A stretch of DNA of 64,000 nt from Desulfolinea sp964487745 (GTDB taxonomy: Bacteria; Chloroflexota; Anaerolineae; Anaerolineales; Villigracilaceae). Where the stretch lies: the NCBI GenBank assembly GCA_964487745.1, contig CAZASG010000007.1, positions 46,690 to 110,689 on the forward strand, given 5' to 3'. The position numbers and the translations under genes are program-made. Shown here one piece after another: positions 8,505-17,349 of the stretch; positions within the stretch are counted from its first letter, which is position 1, and each line of letters starts with the position of its first letter. A model generated the notes under the pieces. That model was not told where the DNA came from, searched no databases, and saw only the letters and a program-made list of their open reading frames with translations.

Positions 8505-10894
8505 GTAGCCGCTGGAAAAAAGTGTGGGCAGATTTTTGGGCAAATAAAACCCGCACCTTTTTGATGATCCTGACCATTATTGCAGGCACTTTTGCAGTGG
8601 GGTTGAATGCTAATATCGGTTTGCAAATGAATCGCGATATGGATGCAGACTTCCTCTCCGCAAATCCCTCTGAAGCCACGCTTTATGTCTCGCCCGCAGA
8701 TGATGATATGCTCGAGATTCTGCGTGATATTCCGGGTGTTGGCGAAATTGAAGGACGCAGTGATGTCACTGCTCAGCTTGTACAGGAAGACGGAAAAAAG
8801 ATCGCCATCAGTTTTGACGGGATCGAAGATCCCGCTGAAGTACGTGTCAATATCCTTAAACCCGATGACCCCAGTACCACAGCCCTGCCGACTCTTGGCG
8901 ATAAGGAAGTGCTCCTTGACCGAAATATCAAAAATCTTGGCTATGAGGTTGGCGATCTGATCGATATTGAACTCAGCAATGGCAAGATGCGCCAATTGCG
9001 CGTAGCGGGTTACGTCCACGATGTAGTCACCATCCCCTATGCCATGATGGGCTCGATAACCGCTTATGTCACGCCCGATACCCTCGAGTGGATGGGCGGC
9101 ACCTCGCAATATTATTCCAAGATCAATATTAGTGTGGCAGAGAACCCCACCGATCAGCAGCATGTTTCTGATGTAGCCCAAGCTGTCTCTGAGCGTTTTG
9201 AAAAGAGTGGCGGCATCGTCTACTTCACCTTTATCTTTAACCCGGGCCATCATTTTGCCTGGGATGTTACCCAGGGCGTTATTGTGGTGCTGGGCGTGCT
9301 CGGCTGGCTGACCGTCGCTCTGAGCGCTTTTCTCGTCGTCAACACCATCGTCTCACTCATGGCGCAGCATAGCAAGCAGATCGGCATCATGAAAGCTATC
9401 GGCGGGCAAACGCGCCAGATCATGGCGATGTATATCGTCCTGATCCTTTCCTTTGGTTTTGCCGCTTTTCTGATTTCGGTACCGCTCTCGTCCTTTTTGG
9501 CGGGTATCGTCCTTGAAGGTATGGCGGGCTGGCTCAACTTCGATGTGGGCGCATTCACCATCTTCCCGCAAACCGTGATTCAGCAGGCAGCCGTGGCTTT
9601 CGTGATTCCGCTCCTCGCTGCCCTTTTCCCGATGTGGAACACGGTGCGCACTACCGTTCGAGAAGCGTTGAGCGACTACGGGTTGGGGAATTCGGGCGTG
9701 AAGCAAACCTCCAAGCAGGTCAAAGATTCGAGCCTCATCTCACGCCCGGTGCGGATATCGATCCGCAACACTTTCCGTCGCAAAATGCGCCTCGCGCTTA
9801 CCCTGTCCACATTGGTTTTGGCGGGCGCCATCTTCGTCGCCGTTATGAATCTTTTTGGCACTTTTGAACAGACCATGCGAGATGTGGAAAAATACTTCCT
9901 TGCCGATATCAACATCGCCTTCGACCGTGCCTATCGTTATGAAAAAGTGGCCGGGATCGTGGAATCGGTGCCCGGCGTGGAGCGTGCGGAAGGCTGGATG
10001 ATGCTCGGCGGCGAGATCATCTCGGCGGACGAGGCGACCGCCAATGAGCTTGCTCTCGTTGCCCCGCCAGCGGATTCGACCCTGATCGAACCCATCCTGA
10101 CCCAGGGACGATGGCTGGTACCCGGCGATGAGAATGCGGTCGTGATCGGTAATCATCTCCTCAGCGTACGCCCTGATTTAAAAGTTGGCGATACCATCAA
10201 GATGAACATCCTCGACCGCGAATCGGAGTGGCAGGTCGTTGGCATCTACAATATCCCCGGTAACGTTGTGCCGCCTTTGGTTTATGTCAATTACGATTAT
10301 GTGAGTCGTTTGGTCAATATGCCTGGGCAGGTTTTCTCCCTGCGTATCATCACCGAGACGCATGATGCAGCAGCTGTAGCTGCCATTGGACAGACCTTGC
10401 AACGTTTGATGGATGAGAATAATATTCAGATTGGTGATGTGCAATTGGCGGCCGAATGGCGTTTGCAGCAAACCCAACAGACCGATGTGTTGGTCTATTT
10501 CATGCTGGTGATGGCGATCCTGACGGCTATCGTGGGTGGCTTGGGATTGATGAGCACGATGAGCATCAACACCCTTGAACGCACCCGCGAGATTGGCGTA
10601 ATGCGTGCTATTGGTGCCTCGAACTTCGACATTCAAAAGATCGTCCTCGTGGAGGGGCTCTTCATTGGCTTGCTCAGCTGGGGAGCTGGAGTGTTGCTCT
10701 CTGCCCCGATCACCTCCGCTCTGGTTTACGGCGTGGGTGTGGCGATCTTCAAATCTCCGCTAACATTTACCTTTGGCGTTGAAGGGATCATGATCTGGCT
10801 TGTCATCACACTGGTCTTGGCGATCTTGGCAAGCGCTCTTCCTGCATGTAGAGCATCTCGATTAACCGTAAGAGATACGCTGGCGTATGAATAG
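8501..10894 (+). CDS. FtsX-family ABC permease (double MacB_PCD-FtsX)
   Basis: The 797-residue permease has two MacB-like halves. The first has TM1 (about 16-38), a periplasmic-type domain (about 45-235) and three FtsX TM helices (about 255-390). The second has TM5 at about 430-455, another extracytoplasmic domain (about 460-650) and three closing helices (about 663-790). Conserved FtsX motifs are IGIMKAIGGQ in the first half and REIGVMRAIGAS in the second. This full-length duplicated form is typical of Gram-positive and Chloroflexota exporters that pump lipophilic or peptide substrates without an outer-membrane partner. A terminator-like hairpin follows. Confidence 0.92.
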   Translation: MSSRWKKVWADFWANKTRTFLMILTIIAGTFAVGLNANIGLQMNRDMDADFLSANPSEATLYVSPADDDMLEILRDIPGVGEIEGRSDVTAQLVQEDGKKIAISFDGIEDPAEVRVNILKPDDPSTTALPTLGDKEVLLDRNIKNLGYEVGDLIDIELSNGKMRQLRVAGYVHDVVTIPYAMMGSITAYVTPDTLEWMGGTSQYYSKINISVAENPTDQQHVSDVAQAVSERFEKSGGIVYFTFIFNPGHHFAWDVTQGVIVVLGVLGWLTVALSAFLVVNTIVSLMAQHSKQIGIMKAIGGQTRQIMAMYIVLILSFGFAAFLISVPLSSFLAGIVLEGMAGWLNFDVGAFTIFPQTVIQQAAVAFVIPLLAALFPMWNTVRTTVREALSDYGLGNSGVKQTSKQVKDSSLISRPVRISIRNTFRRKMRLALTLSTLVLAGAIFVAVMNLFGTFEQTMRDVEKYFLADINIAFDRAYRYEKVAGIVESVPGVERAEGWMMLGGEIISADEATANELALVAPPADSTLIEPILTQGRWLVPGDENAVVIGNHLLSVRPDLKVGDTIKMNILDRESEWQVVGIYNIPGNVVPPLVYVNYDYVSRLVNMPGQVFSLRIITETHDAAAVAAIGQTLQRLMDENNIQIGDVQLAAEWRLQQTQQTDVLVYFMLVMAILTAIVGGLGLMSTMSINTLERTREIGVMRAIGASNFDIQKIVLVEGLFIGLLSWGAGVLLSAPITSALVYGVGVAIFKSPLTFTFGVEGIMIWLVITLVLAILASALPACRASRLTVRDTLAYE

Positions 10895-10924
10895 CAAGTA
10901 GCATTTGAATTCGGATTCTTTTTC

Positions 10925-10959
10925 AGAAGCTCTCAAGATCATTGAGGGCTTCTCTTTTT
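10925..10959 (+). terminator. Rho-independent terminator after the ABC operon
   Basis: AGAAGC pairs with GCTTCT and the stem continues inward for 12 pairs (one G-T), with a 5-nt loop, followed by CTTTTTA. It closes the three-gene exporter operon. Confidence 0.8.
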
Positions 10960-11026
10960 AAGATAATGTTTATCTGAATAGAGGAAATGTTGAGTATAAT
11001 GTCGGCATTTACTTTGGAGCCAAAGG

Positions 11027-14000
11027 GTGCTTGGCTCTTCTTTCCTGAGTATGAGGCTTCTTGTGGTTGATAAGATTTCGAAAAACCCCGAAACAATTCC
11101 TCCTAAGCAGAAACTTTCAGCACAACTTGATTTGCTCCATTCGTGGCGTCAGACAGCATTGAATTGGGTTTTACGAGCTGTATTTGTTTTTGCTACACCT
11201 GTACTCATTCTTGGAGTTACTAACATAATACAGGATTATCACCAAGGATATCCTCTTGCTCAAGCAATTGGCTTGGGGGTACTTTACTTGGTCGTTTATA
11301 TTTTGACGACATTAATAACTTTTGTGCCTCGCTTCAAGTTTCATTTTCGTGTGGGTAGCCTGATCTTTATTCTATTCAGCATCGGATTGGCCGATCTTAC
11401 TGCGGGGGGATTAAGTAGCGACGGTTTGTTAATCATTTTTGCAGCTATTTCTCTTTCTGCAATTTTCTATGATCTTCGAAAAACACTAATTGTGCAGATT
11501 GCAGGAATGATAATTGTTGGAGTTATTGCCTGGTTGCTTGTCTCTGAGATACTGATTATTAAGCCTGAACTGCAAGTAAATTCTGCTAATTTAGCATCCT
11601 GGGTAGTACGTGGGGTAGTCCTTGCTCTTCTTAGTACTGCTCTGGTGCTTGCAACAACCTACCTTGTTACTAGCCTTGAACGGAGTCTTTTTTCCCTTCA
11701 AAAACAAACAAATCATTTAGCATTTTTAAACGAGATTGCTCTGGATATCAGTTCGCATAAAAATATGGATGAATTATTAGAACTGATTGTGATGTATGCG
11801 GCTGGTTTATTGCAAACAGATGGGAGTTTGATTTATCTTCTTACAGATAATGAGGAAACCCTTAAAATGGTAAGTGTTTTTGGCGAAGGGAAGAAGTATT
11901 TTTCTAGCCAATTAAATTGTAATGAAGGAATGGCTGGTCGTGTTCTGGAAAGCATGAAGCCATTGGTTGTTAGAGAATATGATCACTGGGAAGGAAAATC
12001 TGCTACCGTGCAGGCAGGAGTATTGGGAAGTATTGCTCAGGTTCCTATCTTGCTCGTGGATAAAGTAATAGGAATACTGGGATGTTATACACTTGTTGAT
12101 CAGGTTCGTGATTTTGCTCAGGACGATATCAATCTATTACAAGGGTTAGCTCGCCAGGCTGCTGTTGCTATTGATAATATCAATTTGGTTGAATCTGCTC
12201 GACAAGCAGAAGAAAGACTAGAAGTGGTTGTACAGGCAGCCCCCAGTGCAATTATCTCCGCTAATTTAGATCAGCAAATTGTTATGTTCAACAAGGCTGC
12301 TGAAGATATGTTTGGATATTCAGTAGATGAAATTGTTGGCGAAAATATTGATTTGTTAATCCCCGAAGAATTTCGTCATTCCCACTTTCAATATGTAGAT
12401 GAGTTTGCCAAAAAAGGATCGAACGAGTATTCAGCCCTCATCGCCCGTGAACTAGTTGGGCGCCGTTCCGATGGGAGCAATTTCCCGATTGAAGTCTCTG
12501 TTTCCAAGGTAGATAGCAAAGGGAAAATGATCTTGACTCTGATAATGCAAGATATAACGCTCCGTAAAGAGACAGAAAATGCCTTACGTAGTAGCGAGCG
12601 GCGCACTGCTATTCTATTAAATTTGTCAAAAGCTTTAGAGATATCTCAAACCTATGAACAGATCCTTCAAGCATCATTGGACATAATAGAAGATGTTTTA
12701 GGCTACCGAAATATATGGTTTTATCTTTATTCTGAAGGTAGAACTACAGCGCATTTAGTTGGAATTGCGGGTTGGAAAGCAGATCAGATCAGAAGAGATG
12801 CGCCAATATTGAAGATCAAAGGCGATTCTTTTTTAGAAGAAATTGCAAAAGGTGATGCACCAATTGTTATTGAAGATGCGCGAATTGATCCGCGTACAAA
12901 TAAGGATGCCGTTGCATATTTCGAGAATATCTCTTTGGTTCATGTTCCCACATATTTGCTAGATCGACATTTAGGTGTCCTTGCTATGGGGAGCTTCAAG
13001 GATGAAGAGCCCTATGTTCCTACAACGGCCGAGTTAGATTTTCTTTCGGCAATGGCAAGCCATATAGCGATCTCGATAGATCGGATTACGCAAGCTGATG
13101 AACGTGCACGCGCAGAAGCGGAGATTATCAGGAACAATCAAAATCAGAAGATCATCAATACCCTGTTGCAACTGGCGTTGCAGAATATTTCCCTAACTGA
13201 AAAACTGGAGCATGCTCTGGAAATCATTTTGTCCACGCCTTGGTTTTCCATCCTGCCGAAAAGTGCAATTTTCTTGGCAGACAAAGAAGATCGCACCCTG
13301 AAAATGATCGCCCATAACAACCTGGGTAAAAGTTTACAAATAGCTTGTGCAATTGTTAAGCCAGGGATATGTCTATGTGGTAAAGCCGCAGAAAGTCAGG
13401 AACTTCTTTTTTTTGAATCAGGAAGTCCGCATCATGAAACCCATGTGGGCGAAATTGAAGAACATAGCCACTACAATGTACCTATCTCCTTGGGGAAACG
13501 TTTGTTAGGACTTTTTGTTCTTTACCTTCCAAAAGAACATTTTCCTGATGAAAAAGAAATTGAATTTCTAAGAACTGTTGCGAATACCTTGGCCGGATTG
13601 ATCGATCGGGCAAAAGCTCAGAACAAGATCAATAGCATGAACGCAGATTTGATCCTGGCATATGACTCAACCTTGGAAGGCTGGGCAAAGGCTCTTGATC
13701 TGCGTGATAAAGAAACCGGTGATCATACCTTGCGGGTTGCTGAGTTGACGATTGATCTGGCGCGATCAATGGGAACACCGAATGATGATCTTATTCATAT
13801 TTGGCGTGGAGCGCTCTTGCACGATATTGGGAAGATGAGTATCCCTGATAGAACGCTCAAGAAAGCAGATAGTCTGACTGCAAAAGAGTGGGAAACTATG
13901 CGTCAGCACCCACAAAATGCCTACGATATGCTTTCGTCCATCCCCTATCTTGAAAAGGCGCTGGATATCCCTTACTGTCATCACGAAAAATGGGATGGCA

Positions 14001-14212
14001 GCGGATATCCGCGCGGGTTGAAAGGGGAGGATATCCCGCTTGCAGCACGTATCTTTAGTGTGGTCGATGTTTGGGATGCGCTTCGCTCGGATCGCCCTTA
14101 TCGTTTGGCTTGGGATGATGAAAAAGTTGTTAGGTACATTCGAGAGAGAGCCGGGGTTGAATTTGACCCCCAAGTTGTGGATGCCTTTTTTGAACTGATT
14201 GGCAGGCGATGA
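11027..14212 (+). CDS. Membrane GAF-PAS-GAF-GAF-HD-GYP phosphodiesterase
   Basis: This is a predicted cyclic-di-GMP (or cGAMP) phosphodiesterase. The 1061-residue protein has 5-6 N-terminal TM helices (about 38-210), GAF (about 235-385), PAS (about 400-515, with GYSVDEIVGE), a second GAF (about 530-690), a third GAF (about 705-865) and a C-terminal HD-GYP domain. The HD-GYP motifs are intact: the HD pair in LLHDIGK (about 930) and HHEKWDGSGYPRGL (about 984). The start used is GTG 11027 with GGAG seven bases before; ATG 11051 is an alternative eight codons in. A TATAAT lies at 10995-11000. The first two-thirds is clearly more AT-rich than the genes on either side. Confidence 0.9.
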   Translation: MLGSSFLSMRLLVVDKISKNPETIPPKQKLSAQLDLLHSWRQTALNWVLRAVFVFATPVLILGVTNIIQDYHQGYPLAQAIGLGVLYLVVYILTTLITFVPRFKFHFRVGSLIFILFSIGLADLTAGGLSSDGLLIIFAAISLSAIFYDLRKTLIVQIAGMIIVGVIAWLLVSEILIIKPELQVNSANLASWVVRGVVLALLSTALVLATTYLVTSLERSLFSLQKQTNHLAFLNEIALDISSHKNMDELLELIVMYAAGLLQTDGSLIYLLTDNEETLKMVSVFGEGKKYFSSQLNCNEGMAGRVLESMKPLVVREYDHWEGKSATVQAGVLGSIAQVPILLVDKVIGILGCYTLVDQVRDFAQDDINLLQGLARQAAVAIDNINLVESARQAEERLEVVVQAAPSAIISANLDQQIVMFNKAAEDMFGYSVDEIVGENIDLLIPEEFRHSHFQYVDEFAKKGSNEYSALIARELVGRRSDGSNFPIEVSVSKVDSKGKMILTLIMQDITLRKETENALRSSERRTAILLNLSKALEISQTYEQILQASLDIIEDVLGYRNIWFYLYSEGRTTAHLVGIAGWKADQIRRDAPILKIKGDSFLEEIAKGDAPIVIEDARIDPRTNKDAVAYFENISLVHVPTYLLDRHLGVLAMGSFKDEEPYVPTTAELDFLSAMASHIAISIDRITQADERARAEAEIIRNNQNQKIINTLLQLALQNISLTEKLEHALEIILSTPWFSILPKSAIFLADKEDRTLKMIAHNNLGKSLQIACAIVKPGICLCGKAAESQELLFFESGSPHHETHVGEIEEHSHYNVPISLGKRLLGLFVLYLPKEHFPDEKEIEFLRTVANTLAGLIDRAKAQNKINSMNADLILAYDSTLEGWAKALDLRDKETGDHTLRVAELTIDLARSMGTPNDDLIHIWRGALLHDIGKMSIPDRTLKKADSLTAKEWETMRQHPQNAYDMLSSIPYLEKALDIPYCHHEKWDGSGYPRGLKGEDIPLAARIFSVVDVWDALRSDRPYRLAWDDEKVVRYIRERAGVEFDPQVVDAFFELIGRR

Positions 14213-14361
14213 TTTTCTCACCAATTTCTTTTCAAATTTGATAGATTGACGCCCTCTATAGGTAAAAAAGCGAACCCTAAGCTTGTTTAATCCCTCCCCT
14301 TTGTCATAATAAGTCATATAAGTGATTTTTATGGTCGATAATACGATTGGAGGGTCTTACT

Positions 14362-17310
14362 GTGATACGAAAAAATATCTTTGGGGTATCTCTAACCTTA
14401 CTCATTCTCCTTACTCTTTCTACTGTTACTTTTGCGCAAGGCGGCGGGCTTAGCGAAACTTTTGATAAGTCCGACCTCATAACCTGGGATCATACCCCCG
14501 AAGTAGAAGTTCGGGATGGGGTTTTACACATCCCCTCAGAAAACTTCATTTCTGTTCCGGGTGTATGGGGAGAGATGGAATTACACACCTTCGTGCAGCG
14601 AATGGATCAAGGGGATTTTGTGATCAGTTATGGGGCAAATGAAGCTGGATCTTTTCATCTAGTGAGTAGTGTAAATCGGGTTAGTGTCCAGTATGAGATC
14701 GGTGGTGTTTTGAATGAGTTGGCGGTAGCGGATGTTATGCCTATCCCGCCGGGGGAGTGGTTTCAGATCACGGTGCAGGTCGAGGGGAATGAGCATCATA
14801 TCTTCATCAACGGGCAACTTGCATTAACAACGGAGCATCCGGCAGAGGTAATAGGGGGCGTTTCCTTCGAGACTTTTGCCGAGACGGGCATTGAGATTGA
14901 TAGCGTGGAAATTGTTGGGGAGGGGCATGAGCAGCCAAATGTTGAAGATGAAGCAGAAGCCCAGCCGGAGCCTCAGCAAGTTGAAACAGGGGCAGATCCG
15001 GGCATTCCCTCCACGCCATGGTTTTACACGGGCGGTCCCAGCGGCGGATTGGGCTATGACATCCGCATGGATCCGAGAAACCCCGATGTGATGTATGTGA
15101 CGGATGCCTGGGCGGGCGCTTTCAAAAGTATCGATGGTGGTGCAAGCTGGAAACCTATTAATAATGGTATCTCAGCACGCGTCGGGCCCTCTGGCGATGG
15201 CATTCCTGTTTTTAGTTTGACCGTTGACCCTAATAACGCAGATACTTTGTGGGTGGGGACGCAATTTGGCGGCGGTGTTTTTCGTAGTGATAATGGTGGT
15301 GAAAGCTGGCACTCGATGAGCGATGGCATTCAGGAACGCTCGCTGACCATTCGTGGCTTTTCCATTGAGCCAGGGAATTCGAATGTGGTTTATCTGGCGG
15401 GGGAAGTTGCCAGTTGGGAATGGAACGGAACGCCGTTGGAGGGTATTGGTTTTGACCTGACCAAAGGAGCGATCTACAAGACAATGGACGGCGGGCAAAA
15501 TTGGAGCCGTATCTGGTATGGAGATAATCTGGCGCGTTATATATGGATACATCCTGACGACCATAATATTCTCTATGCATCAACCGGCATCTTTGACCGT
15601 GAAGCTGCAAATAGTGATCCTGTTGCCTTGAAACCTGGTGGCGTGGGCATTTTGCGCAGTCGCGATGGGGGGGCTACCTGGGAAGAATTGGGCGTGGCGA
15701 ATGGCATTCGTGCAGATGAGCTCTTTTTTGGTAGTCTGGCAATGCACCCGGAAAACTCGAATATTTTGATCGGCGCAGCAGGAAATGATGCCTACTTATG
15801 GGCATTGGATTATGAAATGGGCGCCATTTACCGGACAAAAGATGGCGGCGACAATTGGGAGCGGGTTTTGGACCTGCCGAATGCCAGCGCCCTTGAAATG
15901 TGCGAGAACGACCCTGACATAGTCTACGCTGCCTCTTTGAGTGGTTTTTATCGCAGTGATGATGGTGGGGATACTTGGGAAATTCAGGGGGGCAGCGGTG
16001 ATGTTGGGCAGGCTGCGGCAGCTGTGTGGGGACCACCGGATATTGTCGCTGGCTTCCCTATCGATATGCAATGTGACCCAAATGACTCTATGCGTATTTT
16101 TGTCAACAATTACGGTGGCGGAAATTTCCTGAGTGAAGATGGCGGCAAAAACTGGGTGGATGCCAGCAAGGGGTATACAGGTGCGATCATGCACAAGGTG
16201 GTTGTCGCACAGGATAATCCCGCTTTGGTCTACGCCAGCGCGCGTAGTGGTGTCTTTGTCAGCAAAGATGGAGGTAATACCTGGGCTGGGATGTCACGCG
16301 GTGTGGCTCGTGCTATGGAAGGGTTGGCGCTCGCAGTCAATCCCGAAGATTCATCTCATCTGATCACGGTCATTGGCGATGCCGGACCCGTGCCAAAAAT
16401 TTCTTATGATGGCGGTCAAACCTGGCAGGAAGCAGAGCAGGGAATAGGTGAGTACGGTTTTTACGAATGGGGCGCTATGAGAAAGATCGCTTTTTCGCCA
16501 ACACAAGCCGGGCGAATGATCGGAATACAAGCAGAAATTGATTGTAGCTCAGTGCTGGGTTGTGAAGAAGGGCGTGGAGCGCTCTACTCCACCGATGGTG
16601 GCAAAACCTGGAAAAACTCAAATCTTCAAACGGGCATGGCGATGGAATTAGCCTTTAGCCCTGATGGCACTGCATACATATCCATTCACCCCGGCGATCT
16701 CTACCGCTCTACGGATAATGGCGAAAATTGGGAACTGGTGGCACAAAATATTATTTCTGGCATTCAATTAGACGATCCTGACCCGGATATGCCAGGCCCG
16801 GCCTTAGTCGCATTAGCTGTTGATCCGCAGAATGCCAACAAACTCTATGCCGGCTTTATGCGCGGCGGAATTATGATCAGCGAAGATGGCGGTACAACCT
16901 GGCGAGCATCTTCCGCGGGTATGGTTCCCGAAACATCCATTTTCGATTTGGTTGCCGATGCCACCCACCCCGGCGTGGTCTACGCAGCCTCCAACGACGC
17001 CGGTGTTTACCGCTCCACGGACGGCGGGGAAAGCTGGACAGCCTTCAATGATGGATTGCTTACTCGCGCTGGCGTCAGTTTGGCTCTTTCGGATGATGGG
17101 ACAGTACTCTATCTCGCCACGACAGGCGGAGGCGTCTTCCGGCTTGGTATCCCCGCAGGGATATCTCAATCGGGTCAAACTGGATTTGAGCCTGATACCG
17201 CTCCCGATTCATCTACTGGCGAGGGGCAATCTCCCGCTATCCCCTGCCTGGGTGGTCTTGCGCCGGTTGGGCTGATTGGGGCAGTTTGGGTGTGGAGGAA
17301 GAAGAAATAA
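14362..17310 (+). CDS. Exported BNR/Asp-box repeat protein with C-terminal sorting-like tail
   Basis: The 982-residue exported protein starts at GTG 14362, seven bases after GGAGGG. It has a signal peptide (cleavage near TFAQG), a LamG/DUF1080-like beta-sandwich (about 28-175), an acidic Glu/Pro linker and a large sortilin/VPS10-like propeller region (about 205-945). I count about 13 Asp-boxes of the SxDGGxxW type. These are found in sialidases, xyloglucanases and photosystem-assembly-like propellers, so the function is open (glycan or protein binding, or hydrolysis). The tail is PCLGGL, a hydrophobic helix, then RKKK, nearly the same design as the end of the 26789-28363 product. The N-terminal sandwich is paralogous to that of the DUF4956 protein at 31610. 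Confidence 0.85.
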   Translation: MIRKNIFGVSLTLLILLTLSTVTFAQGGGLSETFDKSDLITWDHTPEVEVRDGVLHIPSENFISVPGVWGEMELHTFVQRMDQGDFVISYGANEAGSFHLVSSVNRVSVQYEIGGVLNELAVADVMPIPPGEWFQITVQVEGNEHHIFINGQLALTTEHPAEVIGGVSFETFAETGIEIDSVEIVGEGHEQPNVEDEAEAQPEPQQVETGADPGIPSTPWFYTGGPSGGLGYDIRMDPRNPDVMYVTDAWAGAFKSIDGGASWKPINNGISARVGPSGDGIPVFSLTVDPNNADTLWVGTQFGGGVFRSDNGGESWHSMSDGIQERSLTIRGFSIEPGNSNVVYLAGEVASWEWNGTPLEGIGFDLTKGAIYKTMDGGQNWSRIWYGDNLARYIWIHPDDHNILYASTGIFDREAANSDPVALKPGGVGILRSRDGGATWEELGVANGIRADELFFGSLAMHPENSNILIGAAGNDAYLWALDYEMGAIYRTKDGGDNWERVLDLPNASALEMCENDPDIVYAASLSGFYRSDDGGDTWEIQGGSGDVGQAAAAVWGPPDIVAGFPIDMQCDPNDSMRIFVNNYGGGNFLSEDGGKNWVDASKGYTGAIMHKVVVAQDNPALVYASARSGVFVSKDGGNTWAGMSRGVARAMEGLALAVNPEDSSHLITVIGDAGPVPKISYDGGQTWQEAEQGIGEYGFYEWGAMRKIAFSPTQAGRMIGIQAEIDCSSVLGCEEGRGALYSTDGGKTWKNSNLQTGMAMELAFSPDGTAYISIHPGDLYRSTDNGENWELVAQNIISGIQLDDPDPDMPGPALVALAVDPQNANKLYAGFMRGGIMISEDGGTTWRASSAGMVPETSIFDLVADATHPGVVYAASNDAGVYRSTDGGESWTAFNDGLLTRAGVSLALSDDGTVLYLATTGGGVFRLGIPAGISQSGQTGFEPDTAPDSSTGEGQSPAIPCLGGLAPVGLIGAVWVWRKKK

Positions 17311-17349
17311 TTTCACCTTCATACCCTTTGTGGATCCAAGGAAAAGACC

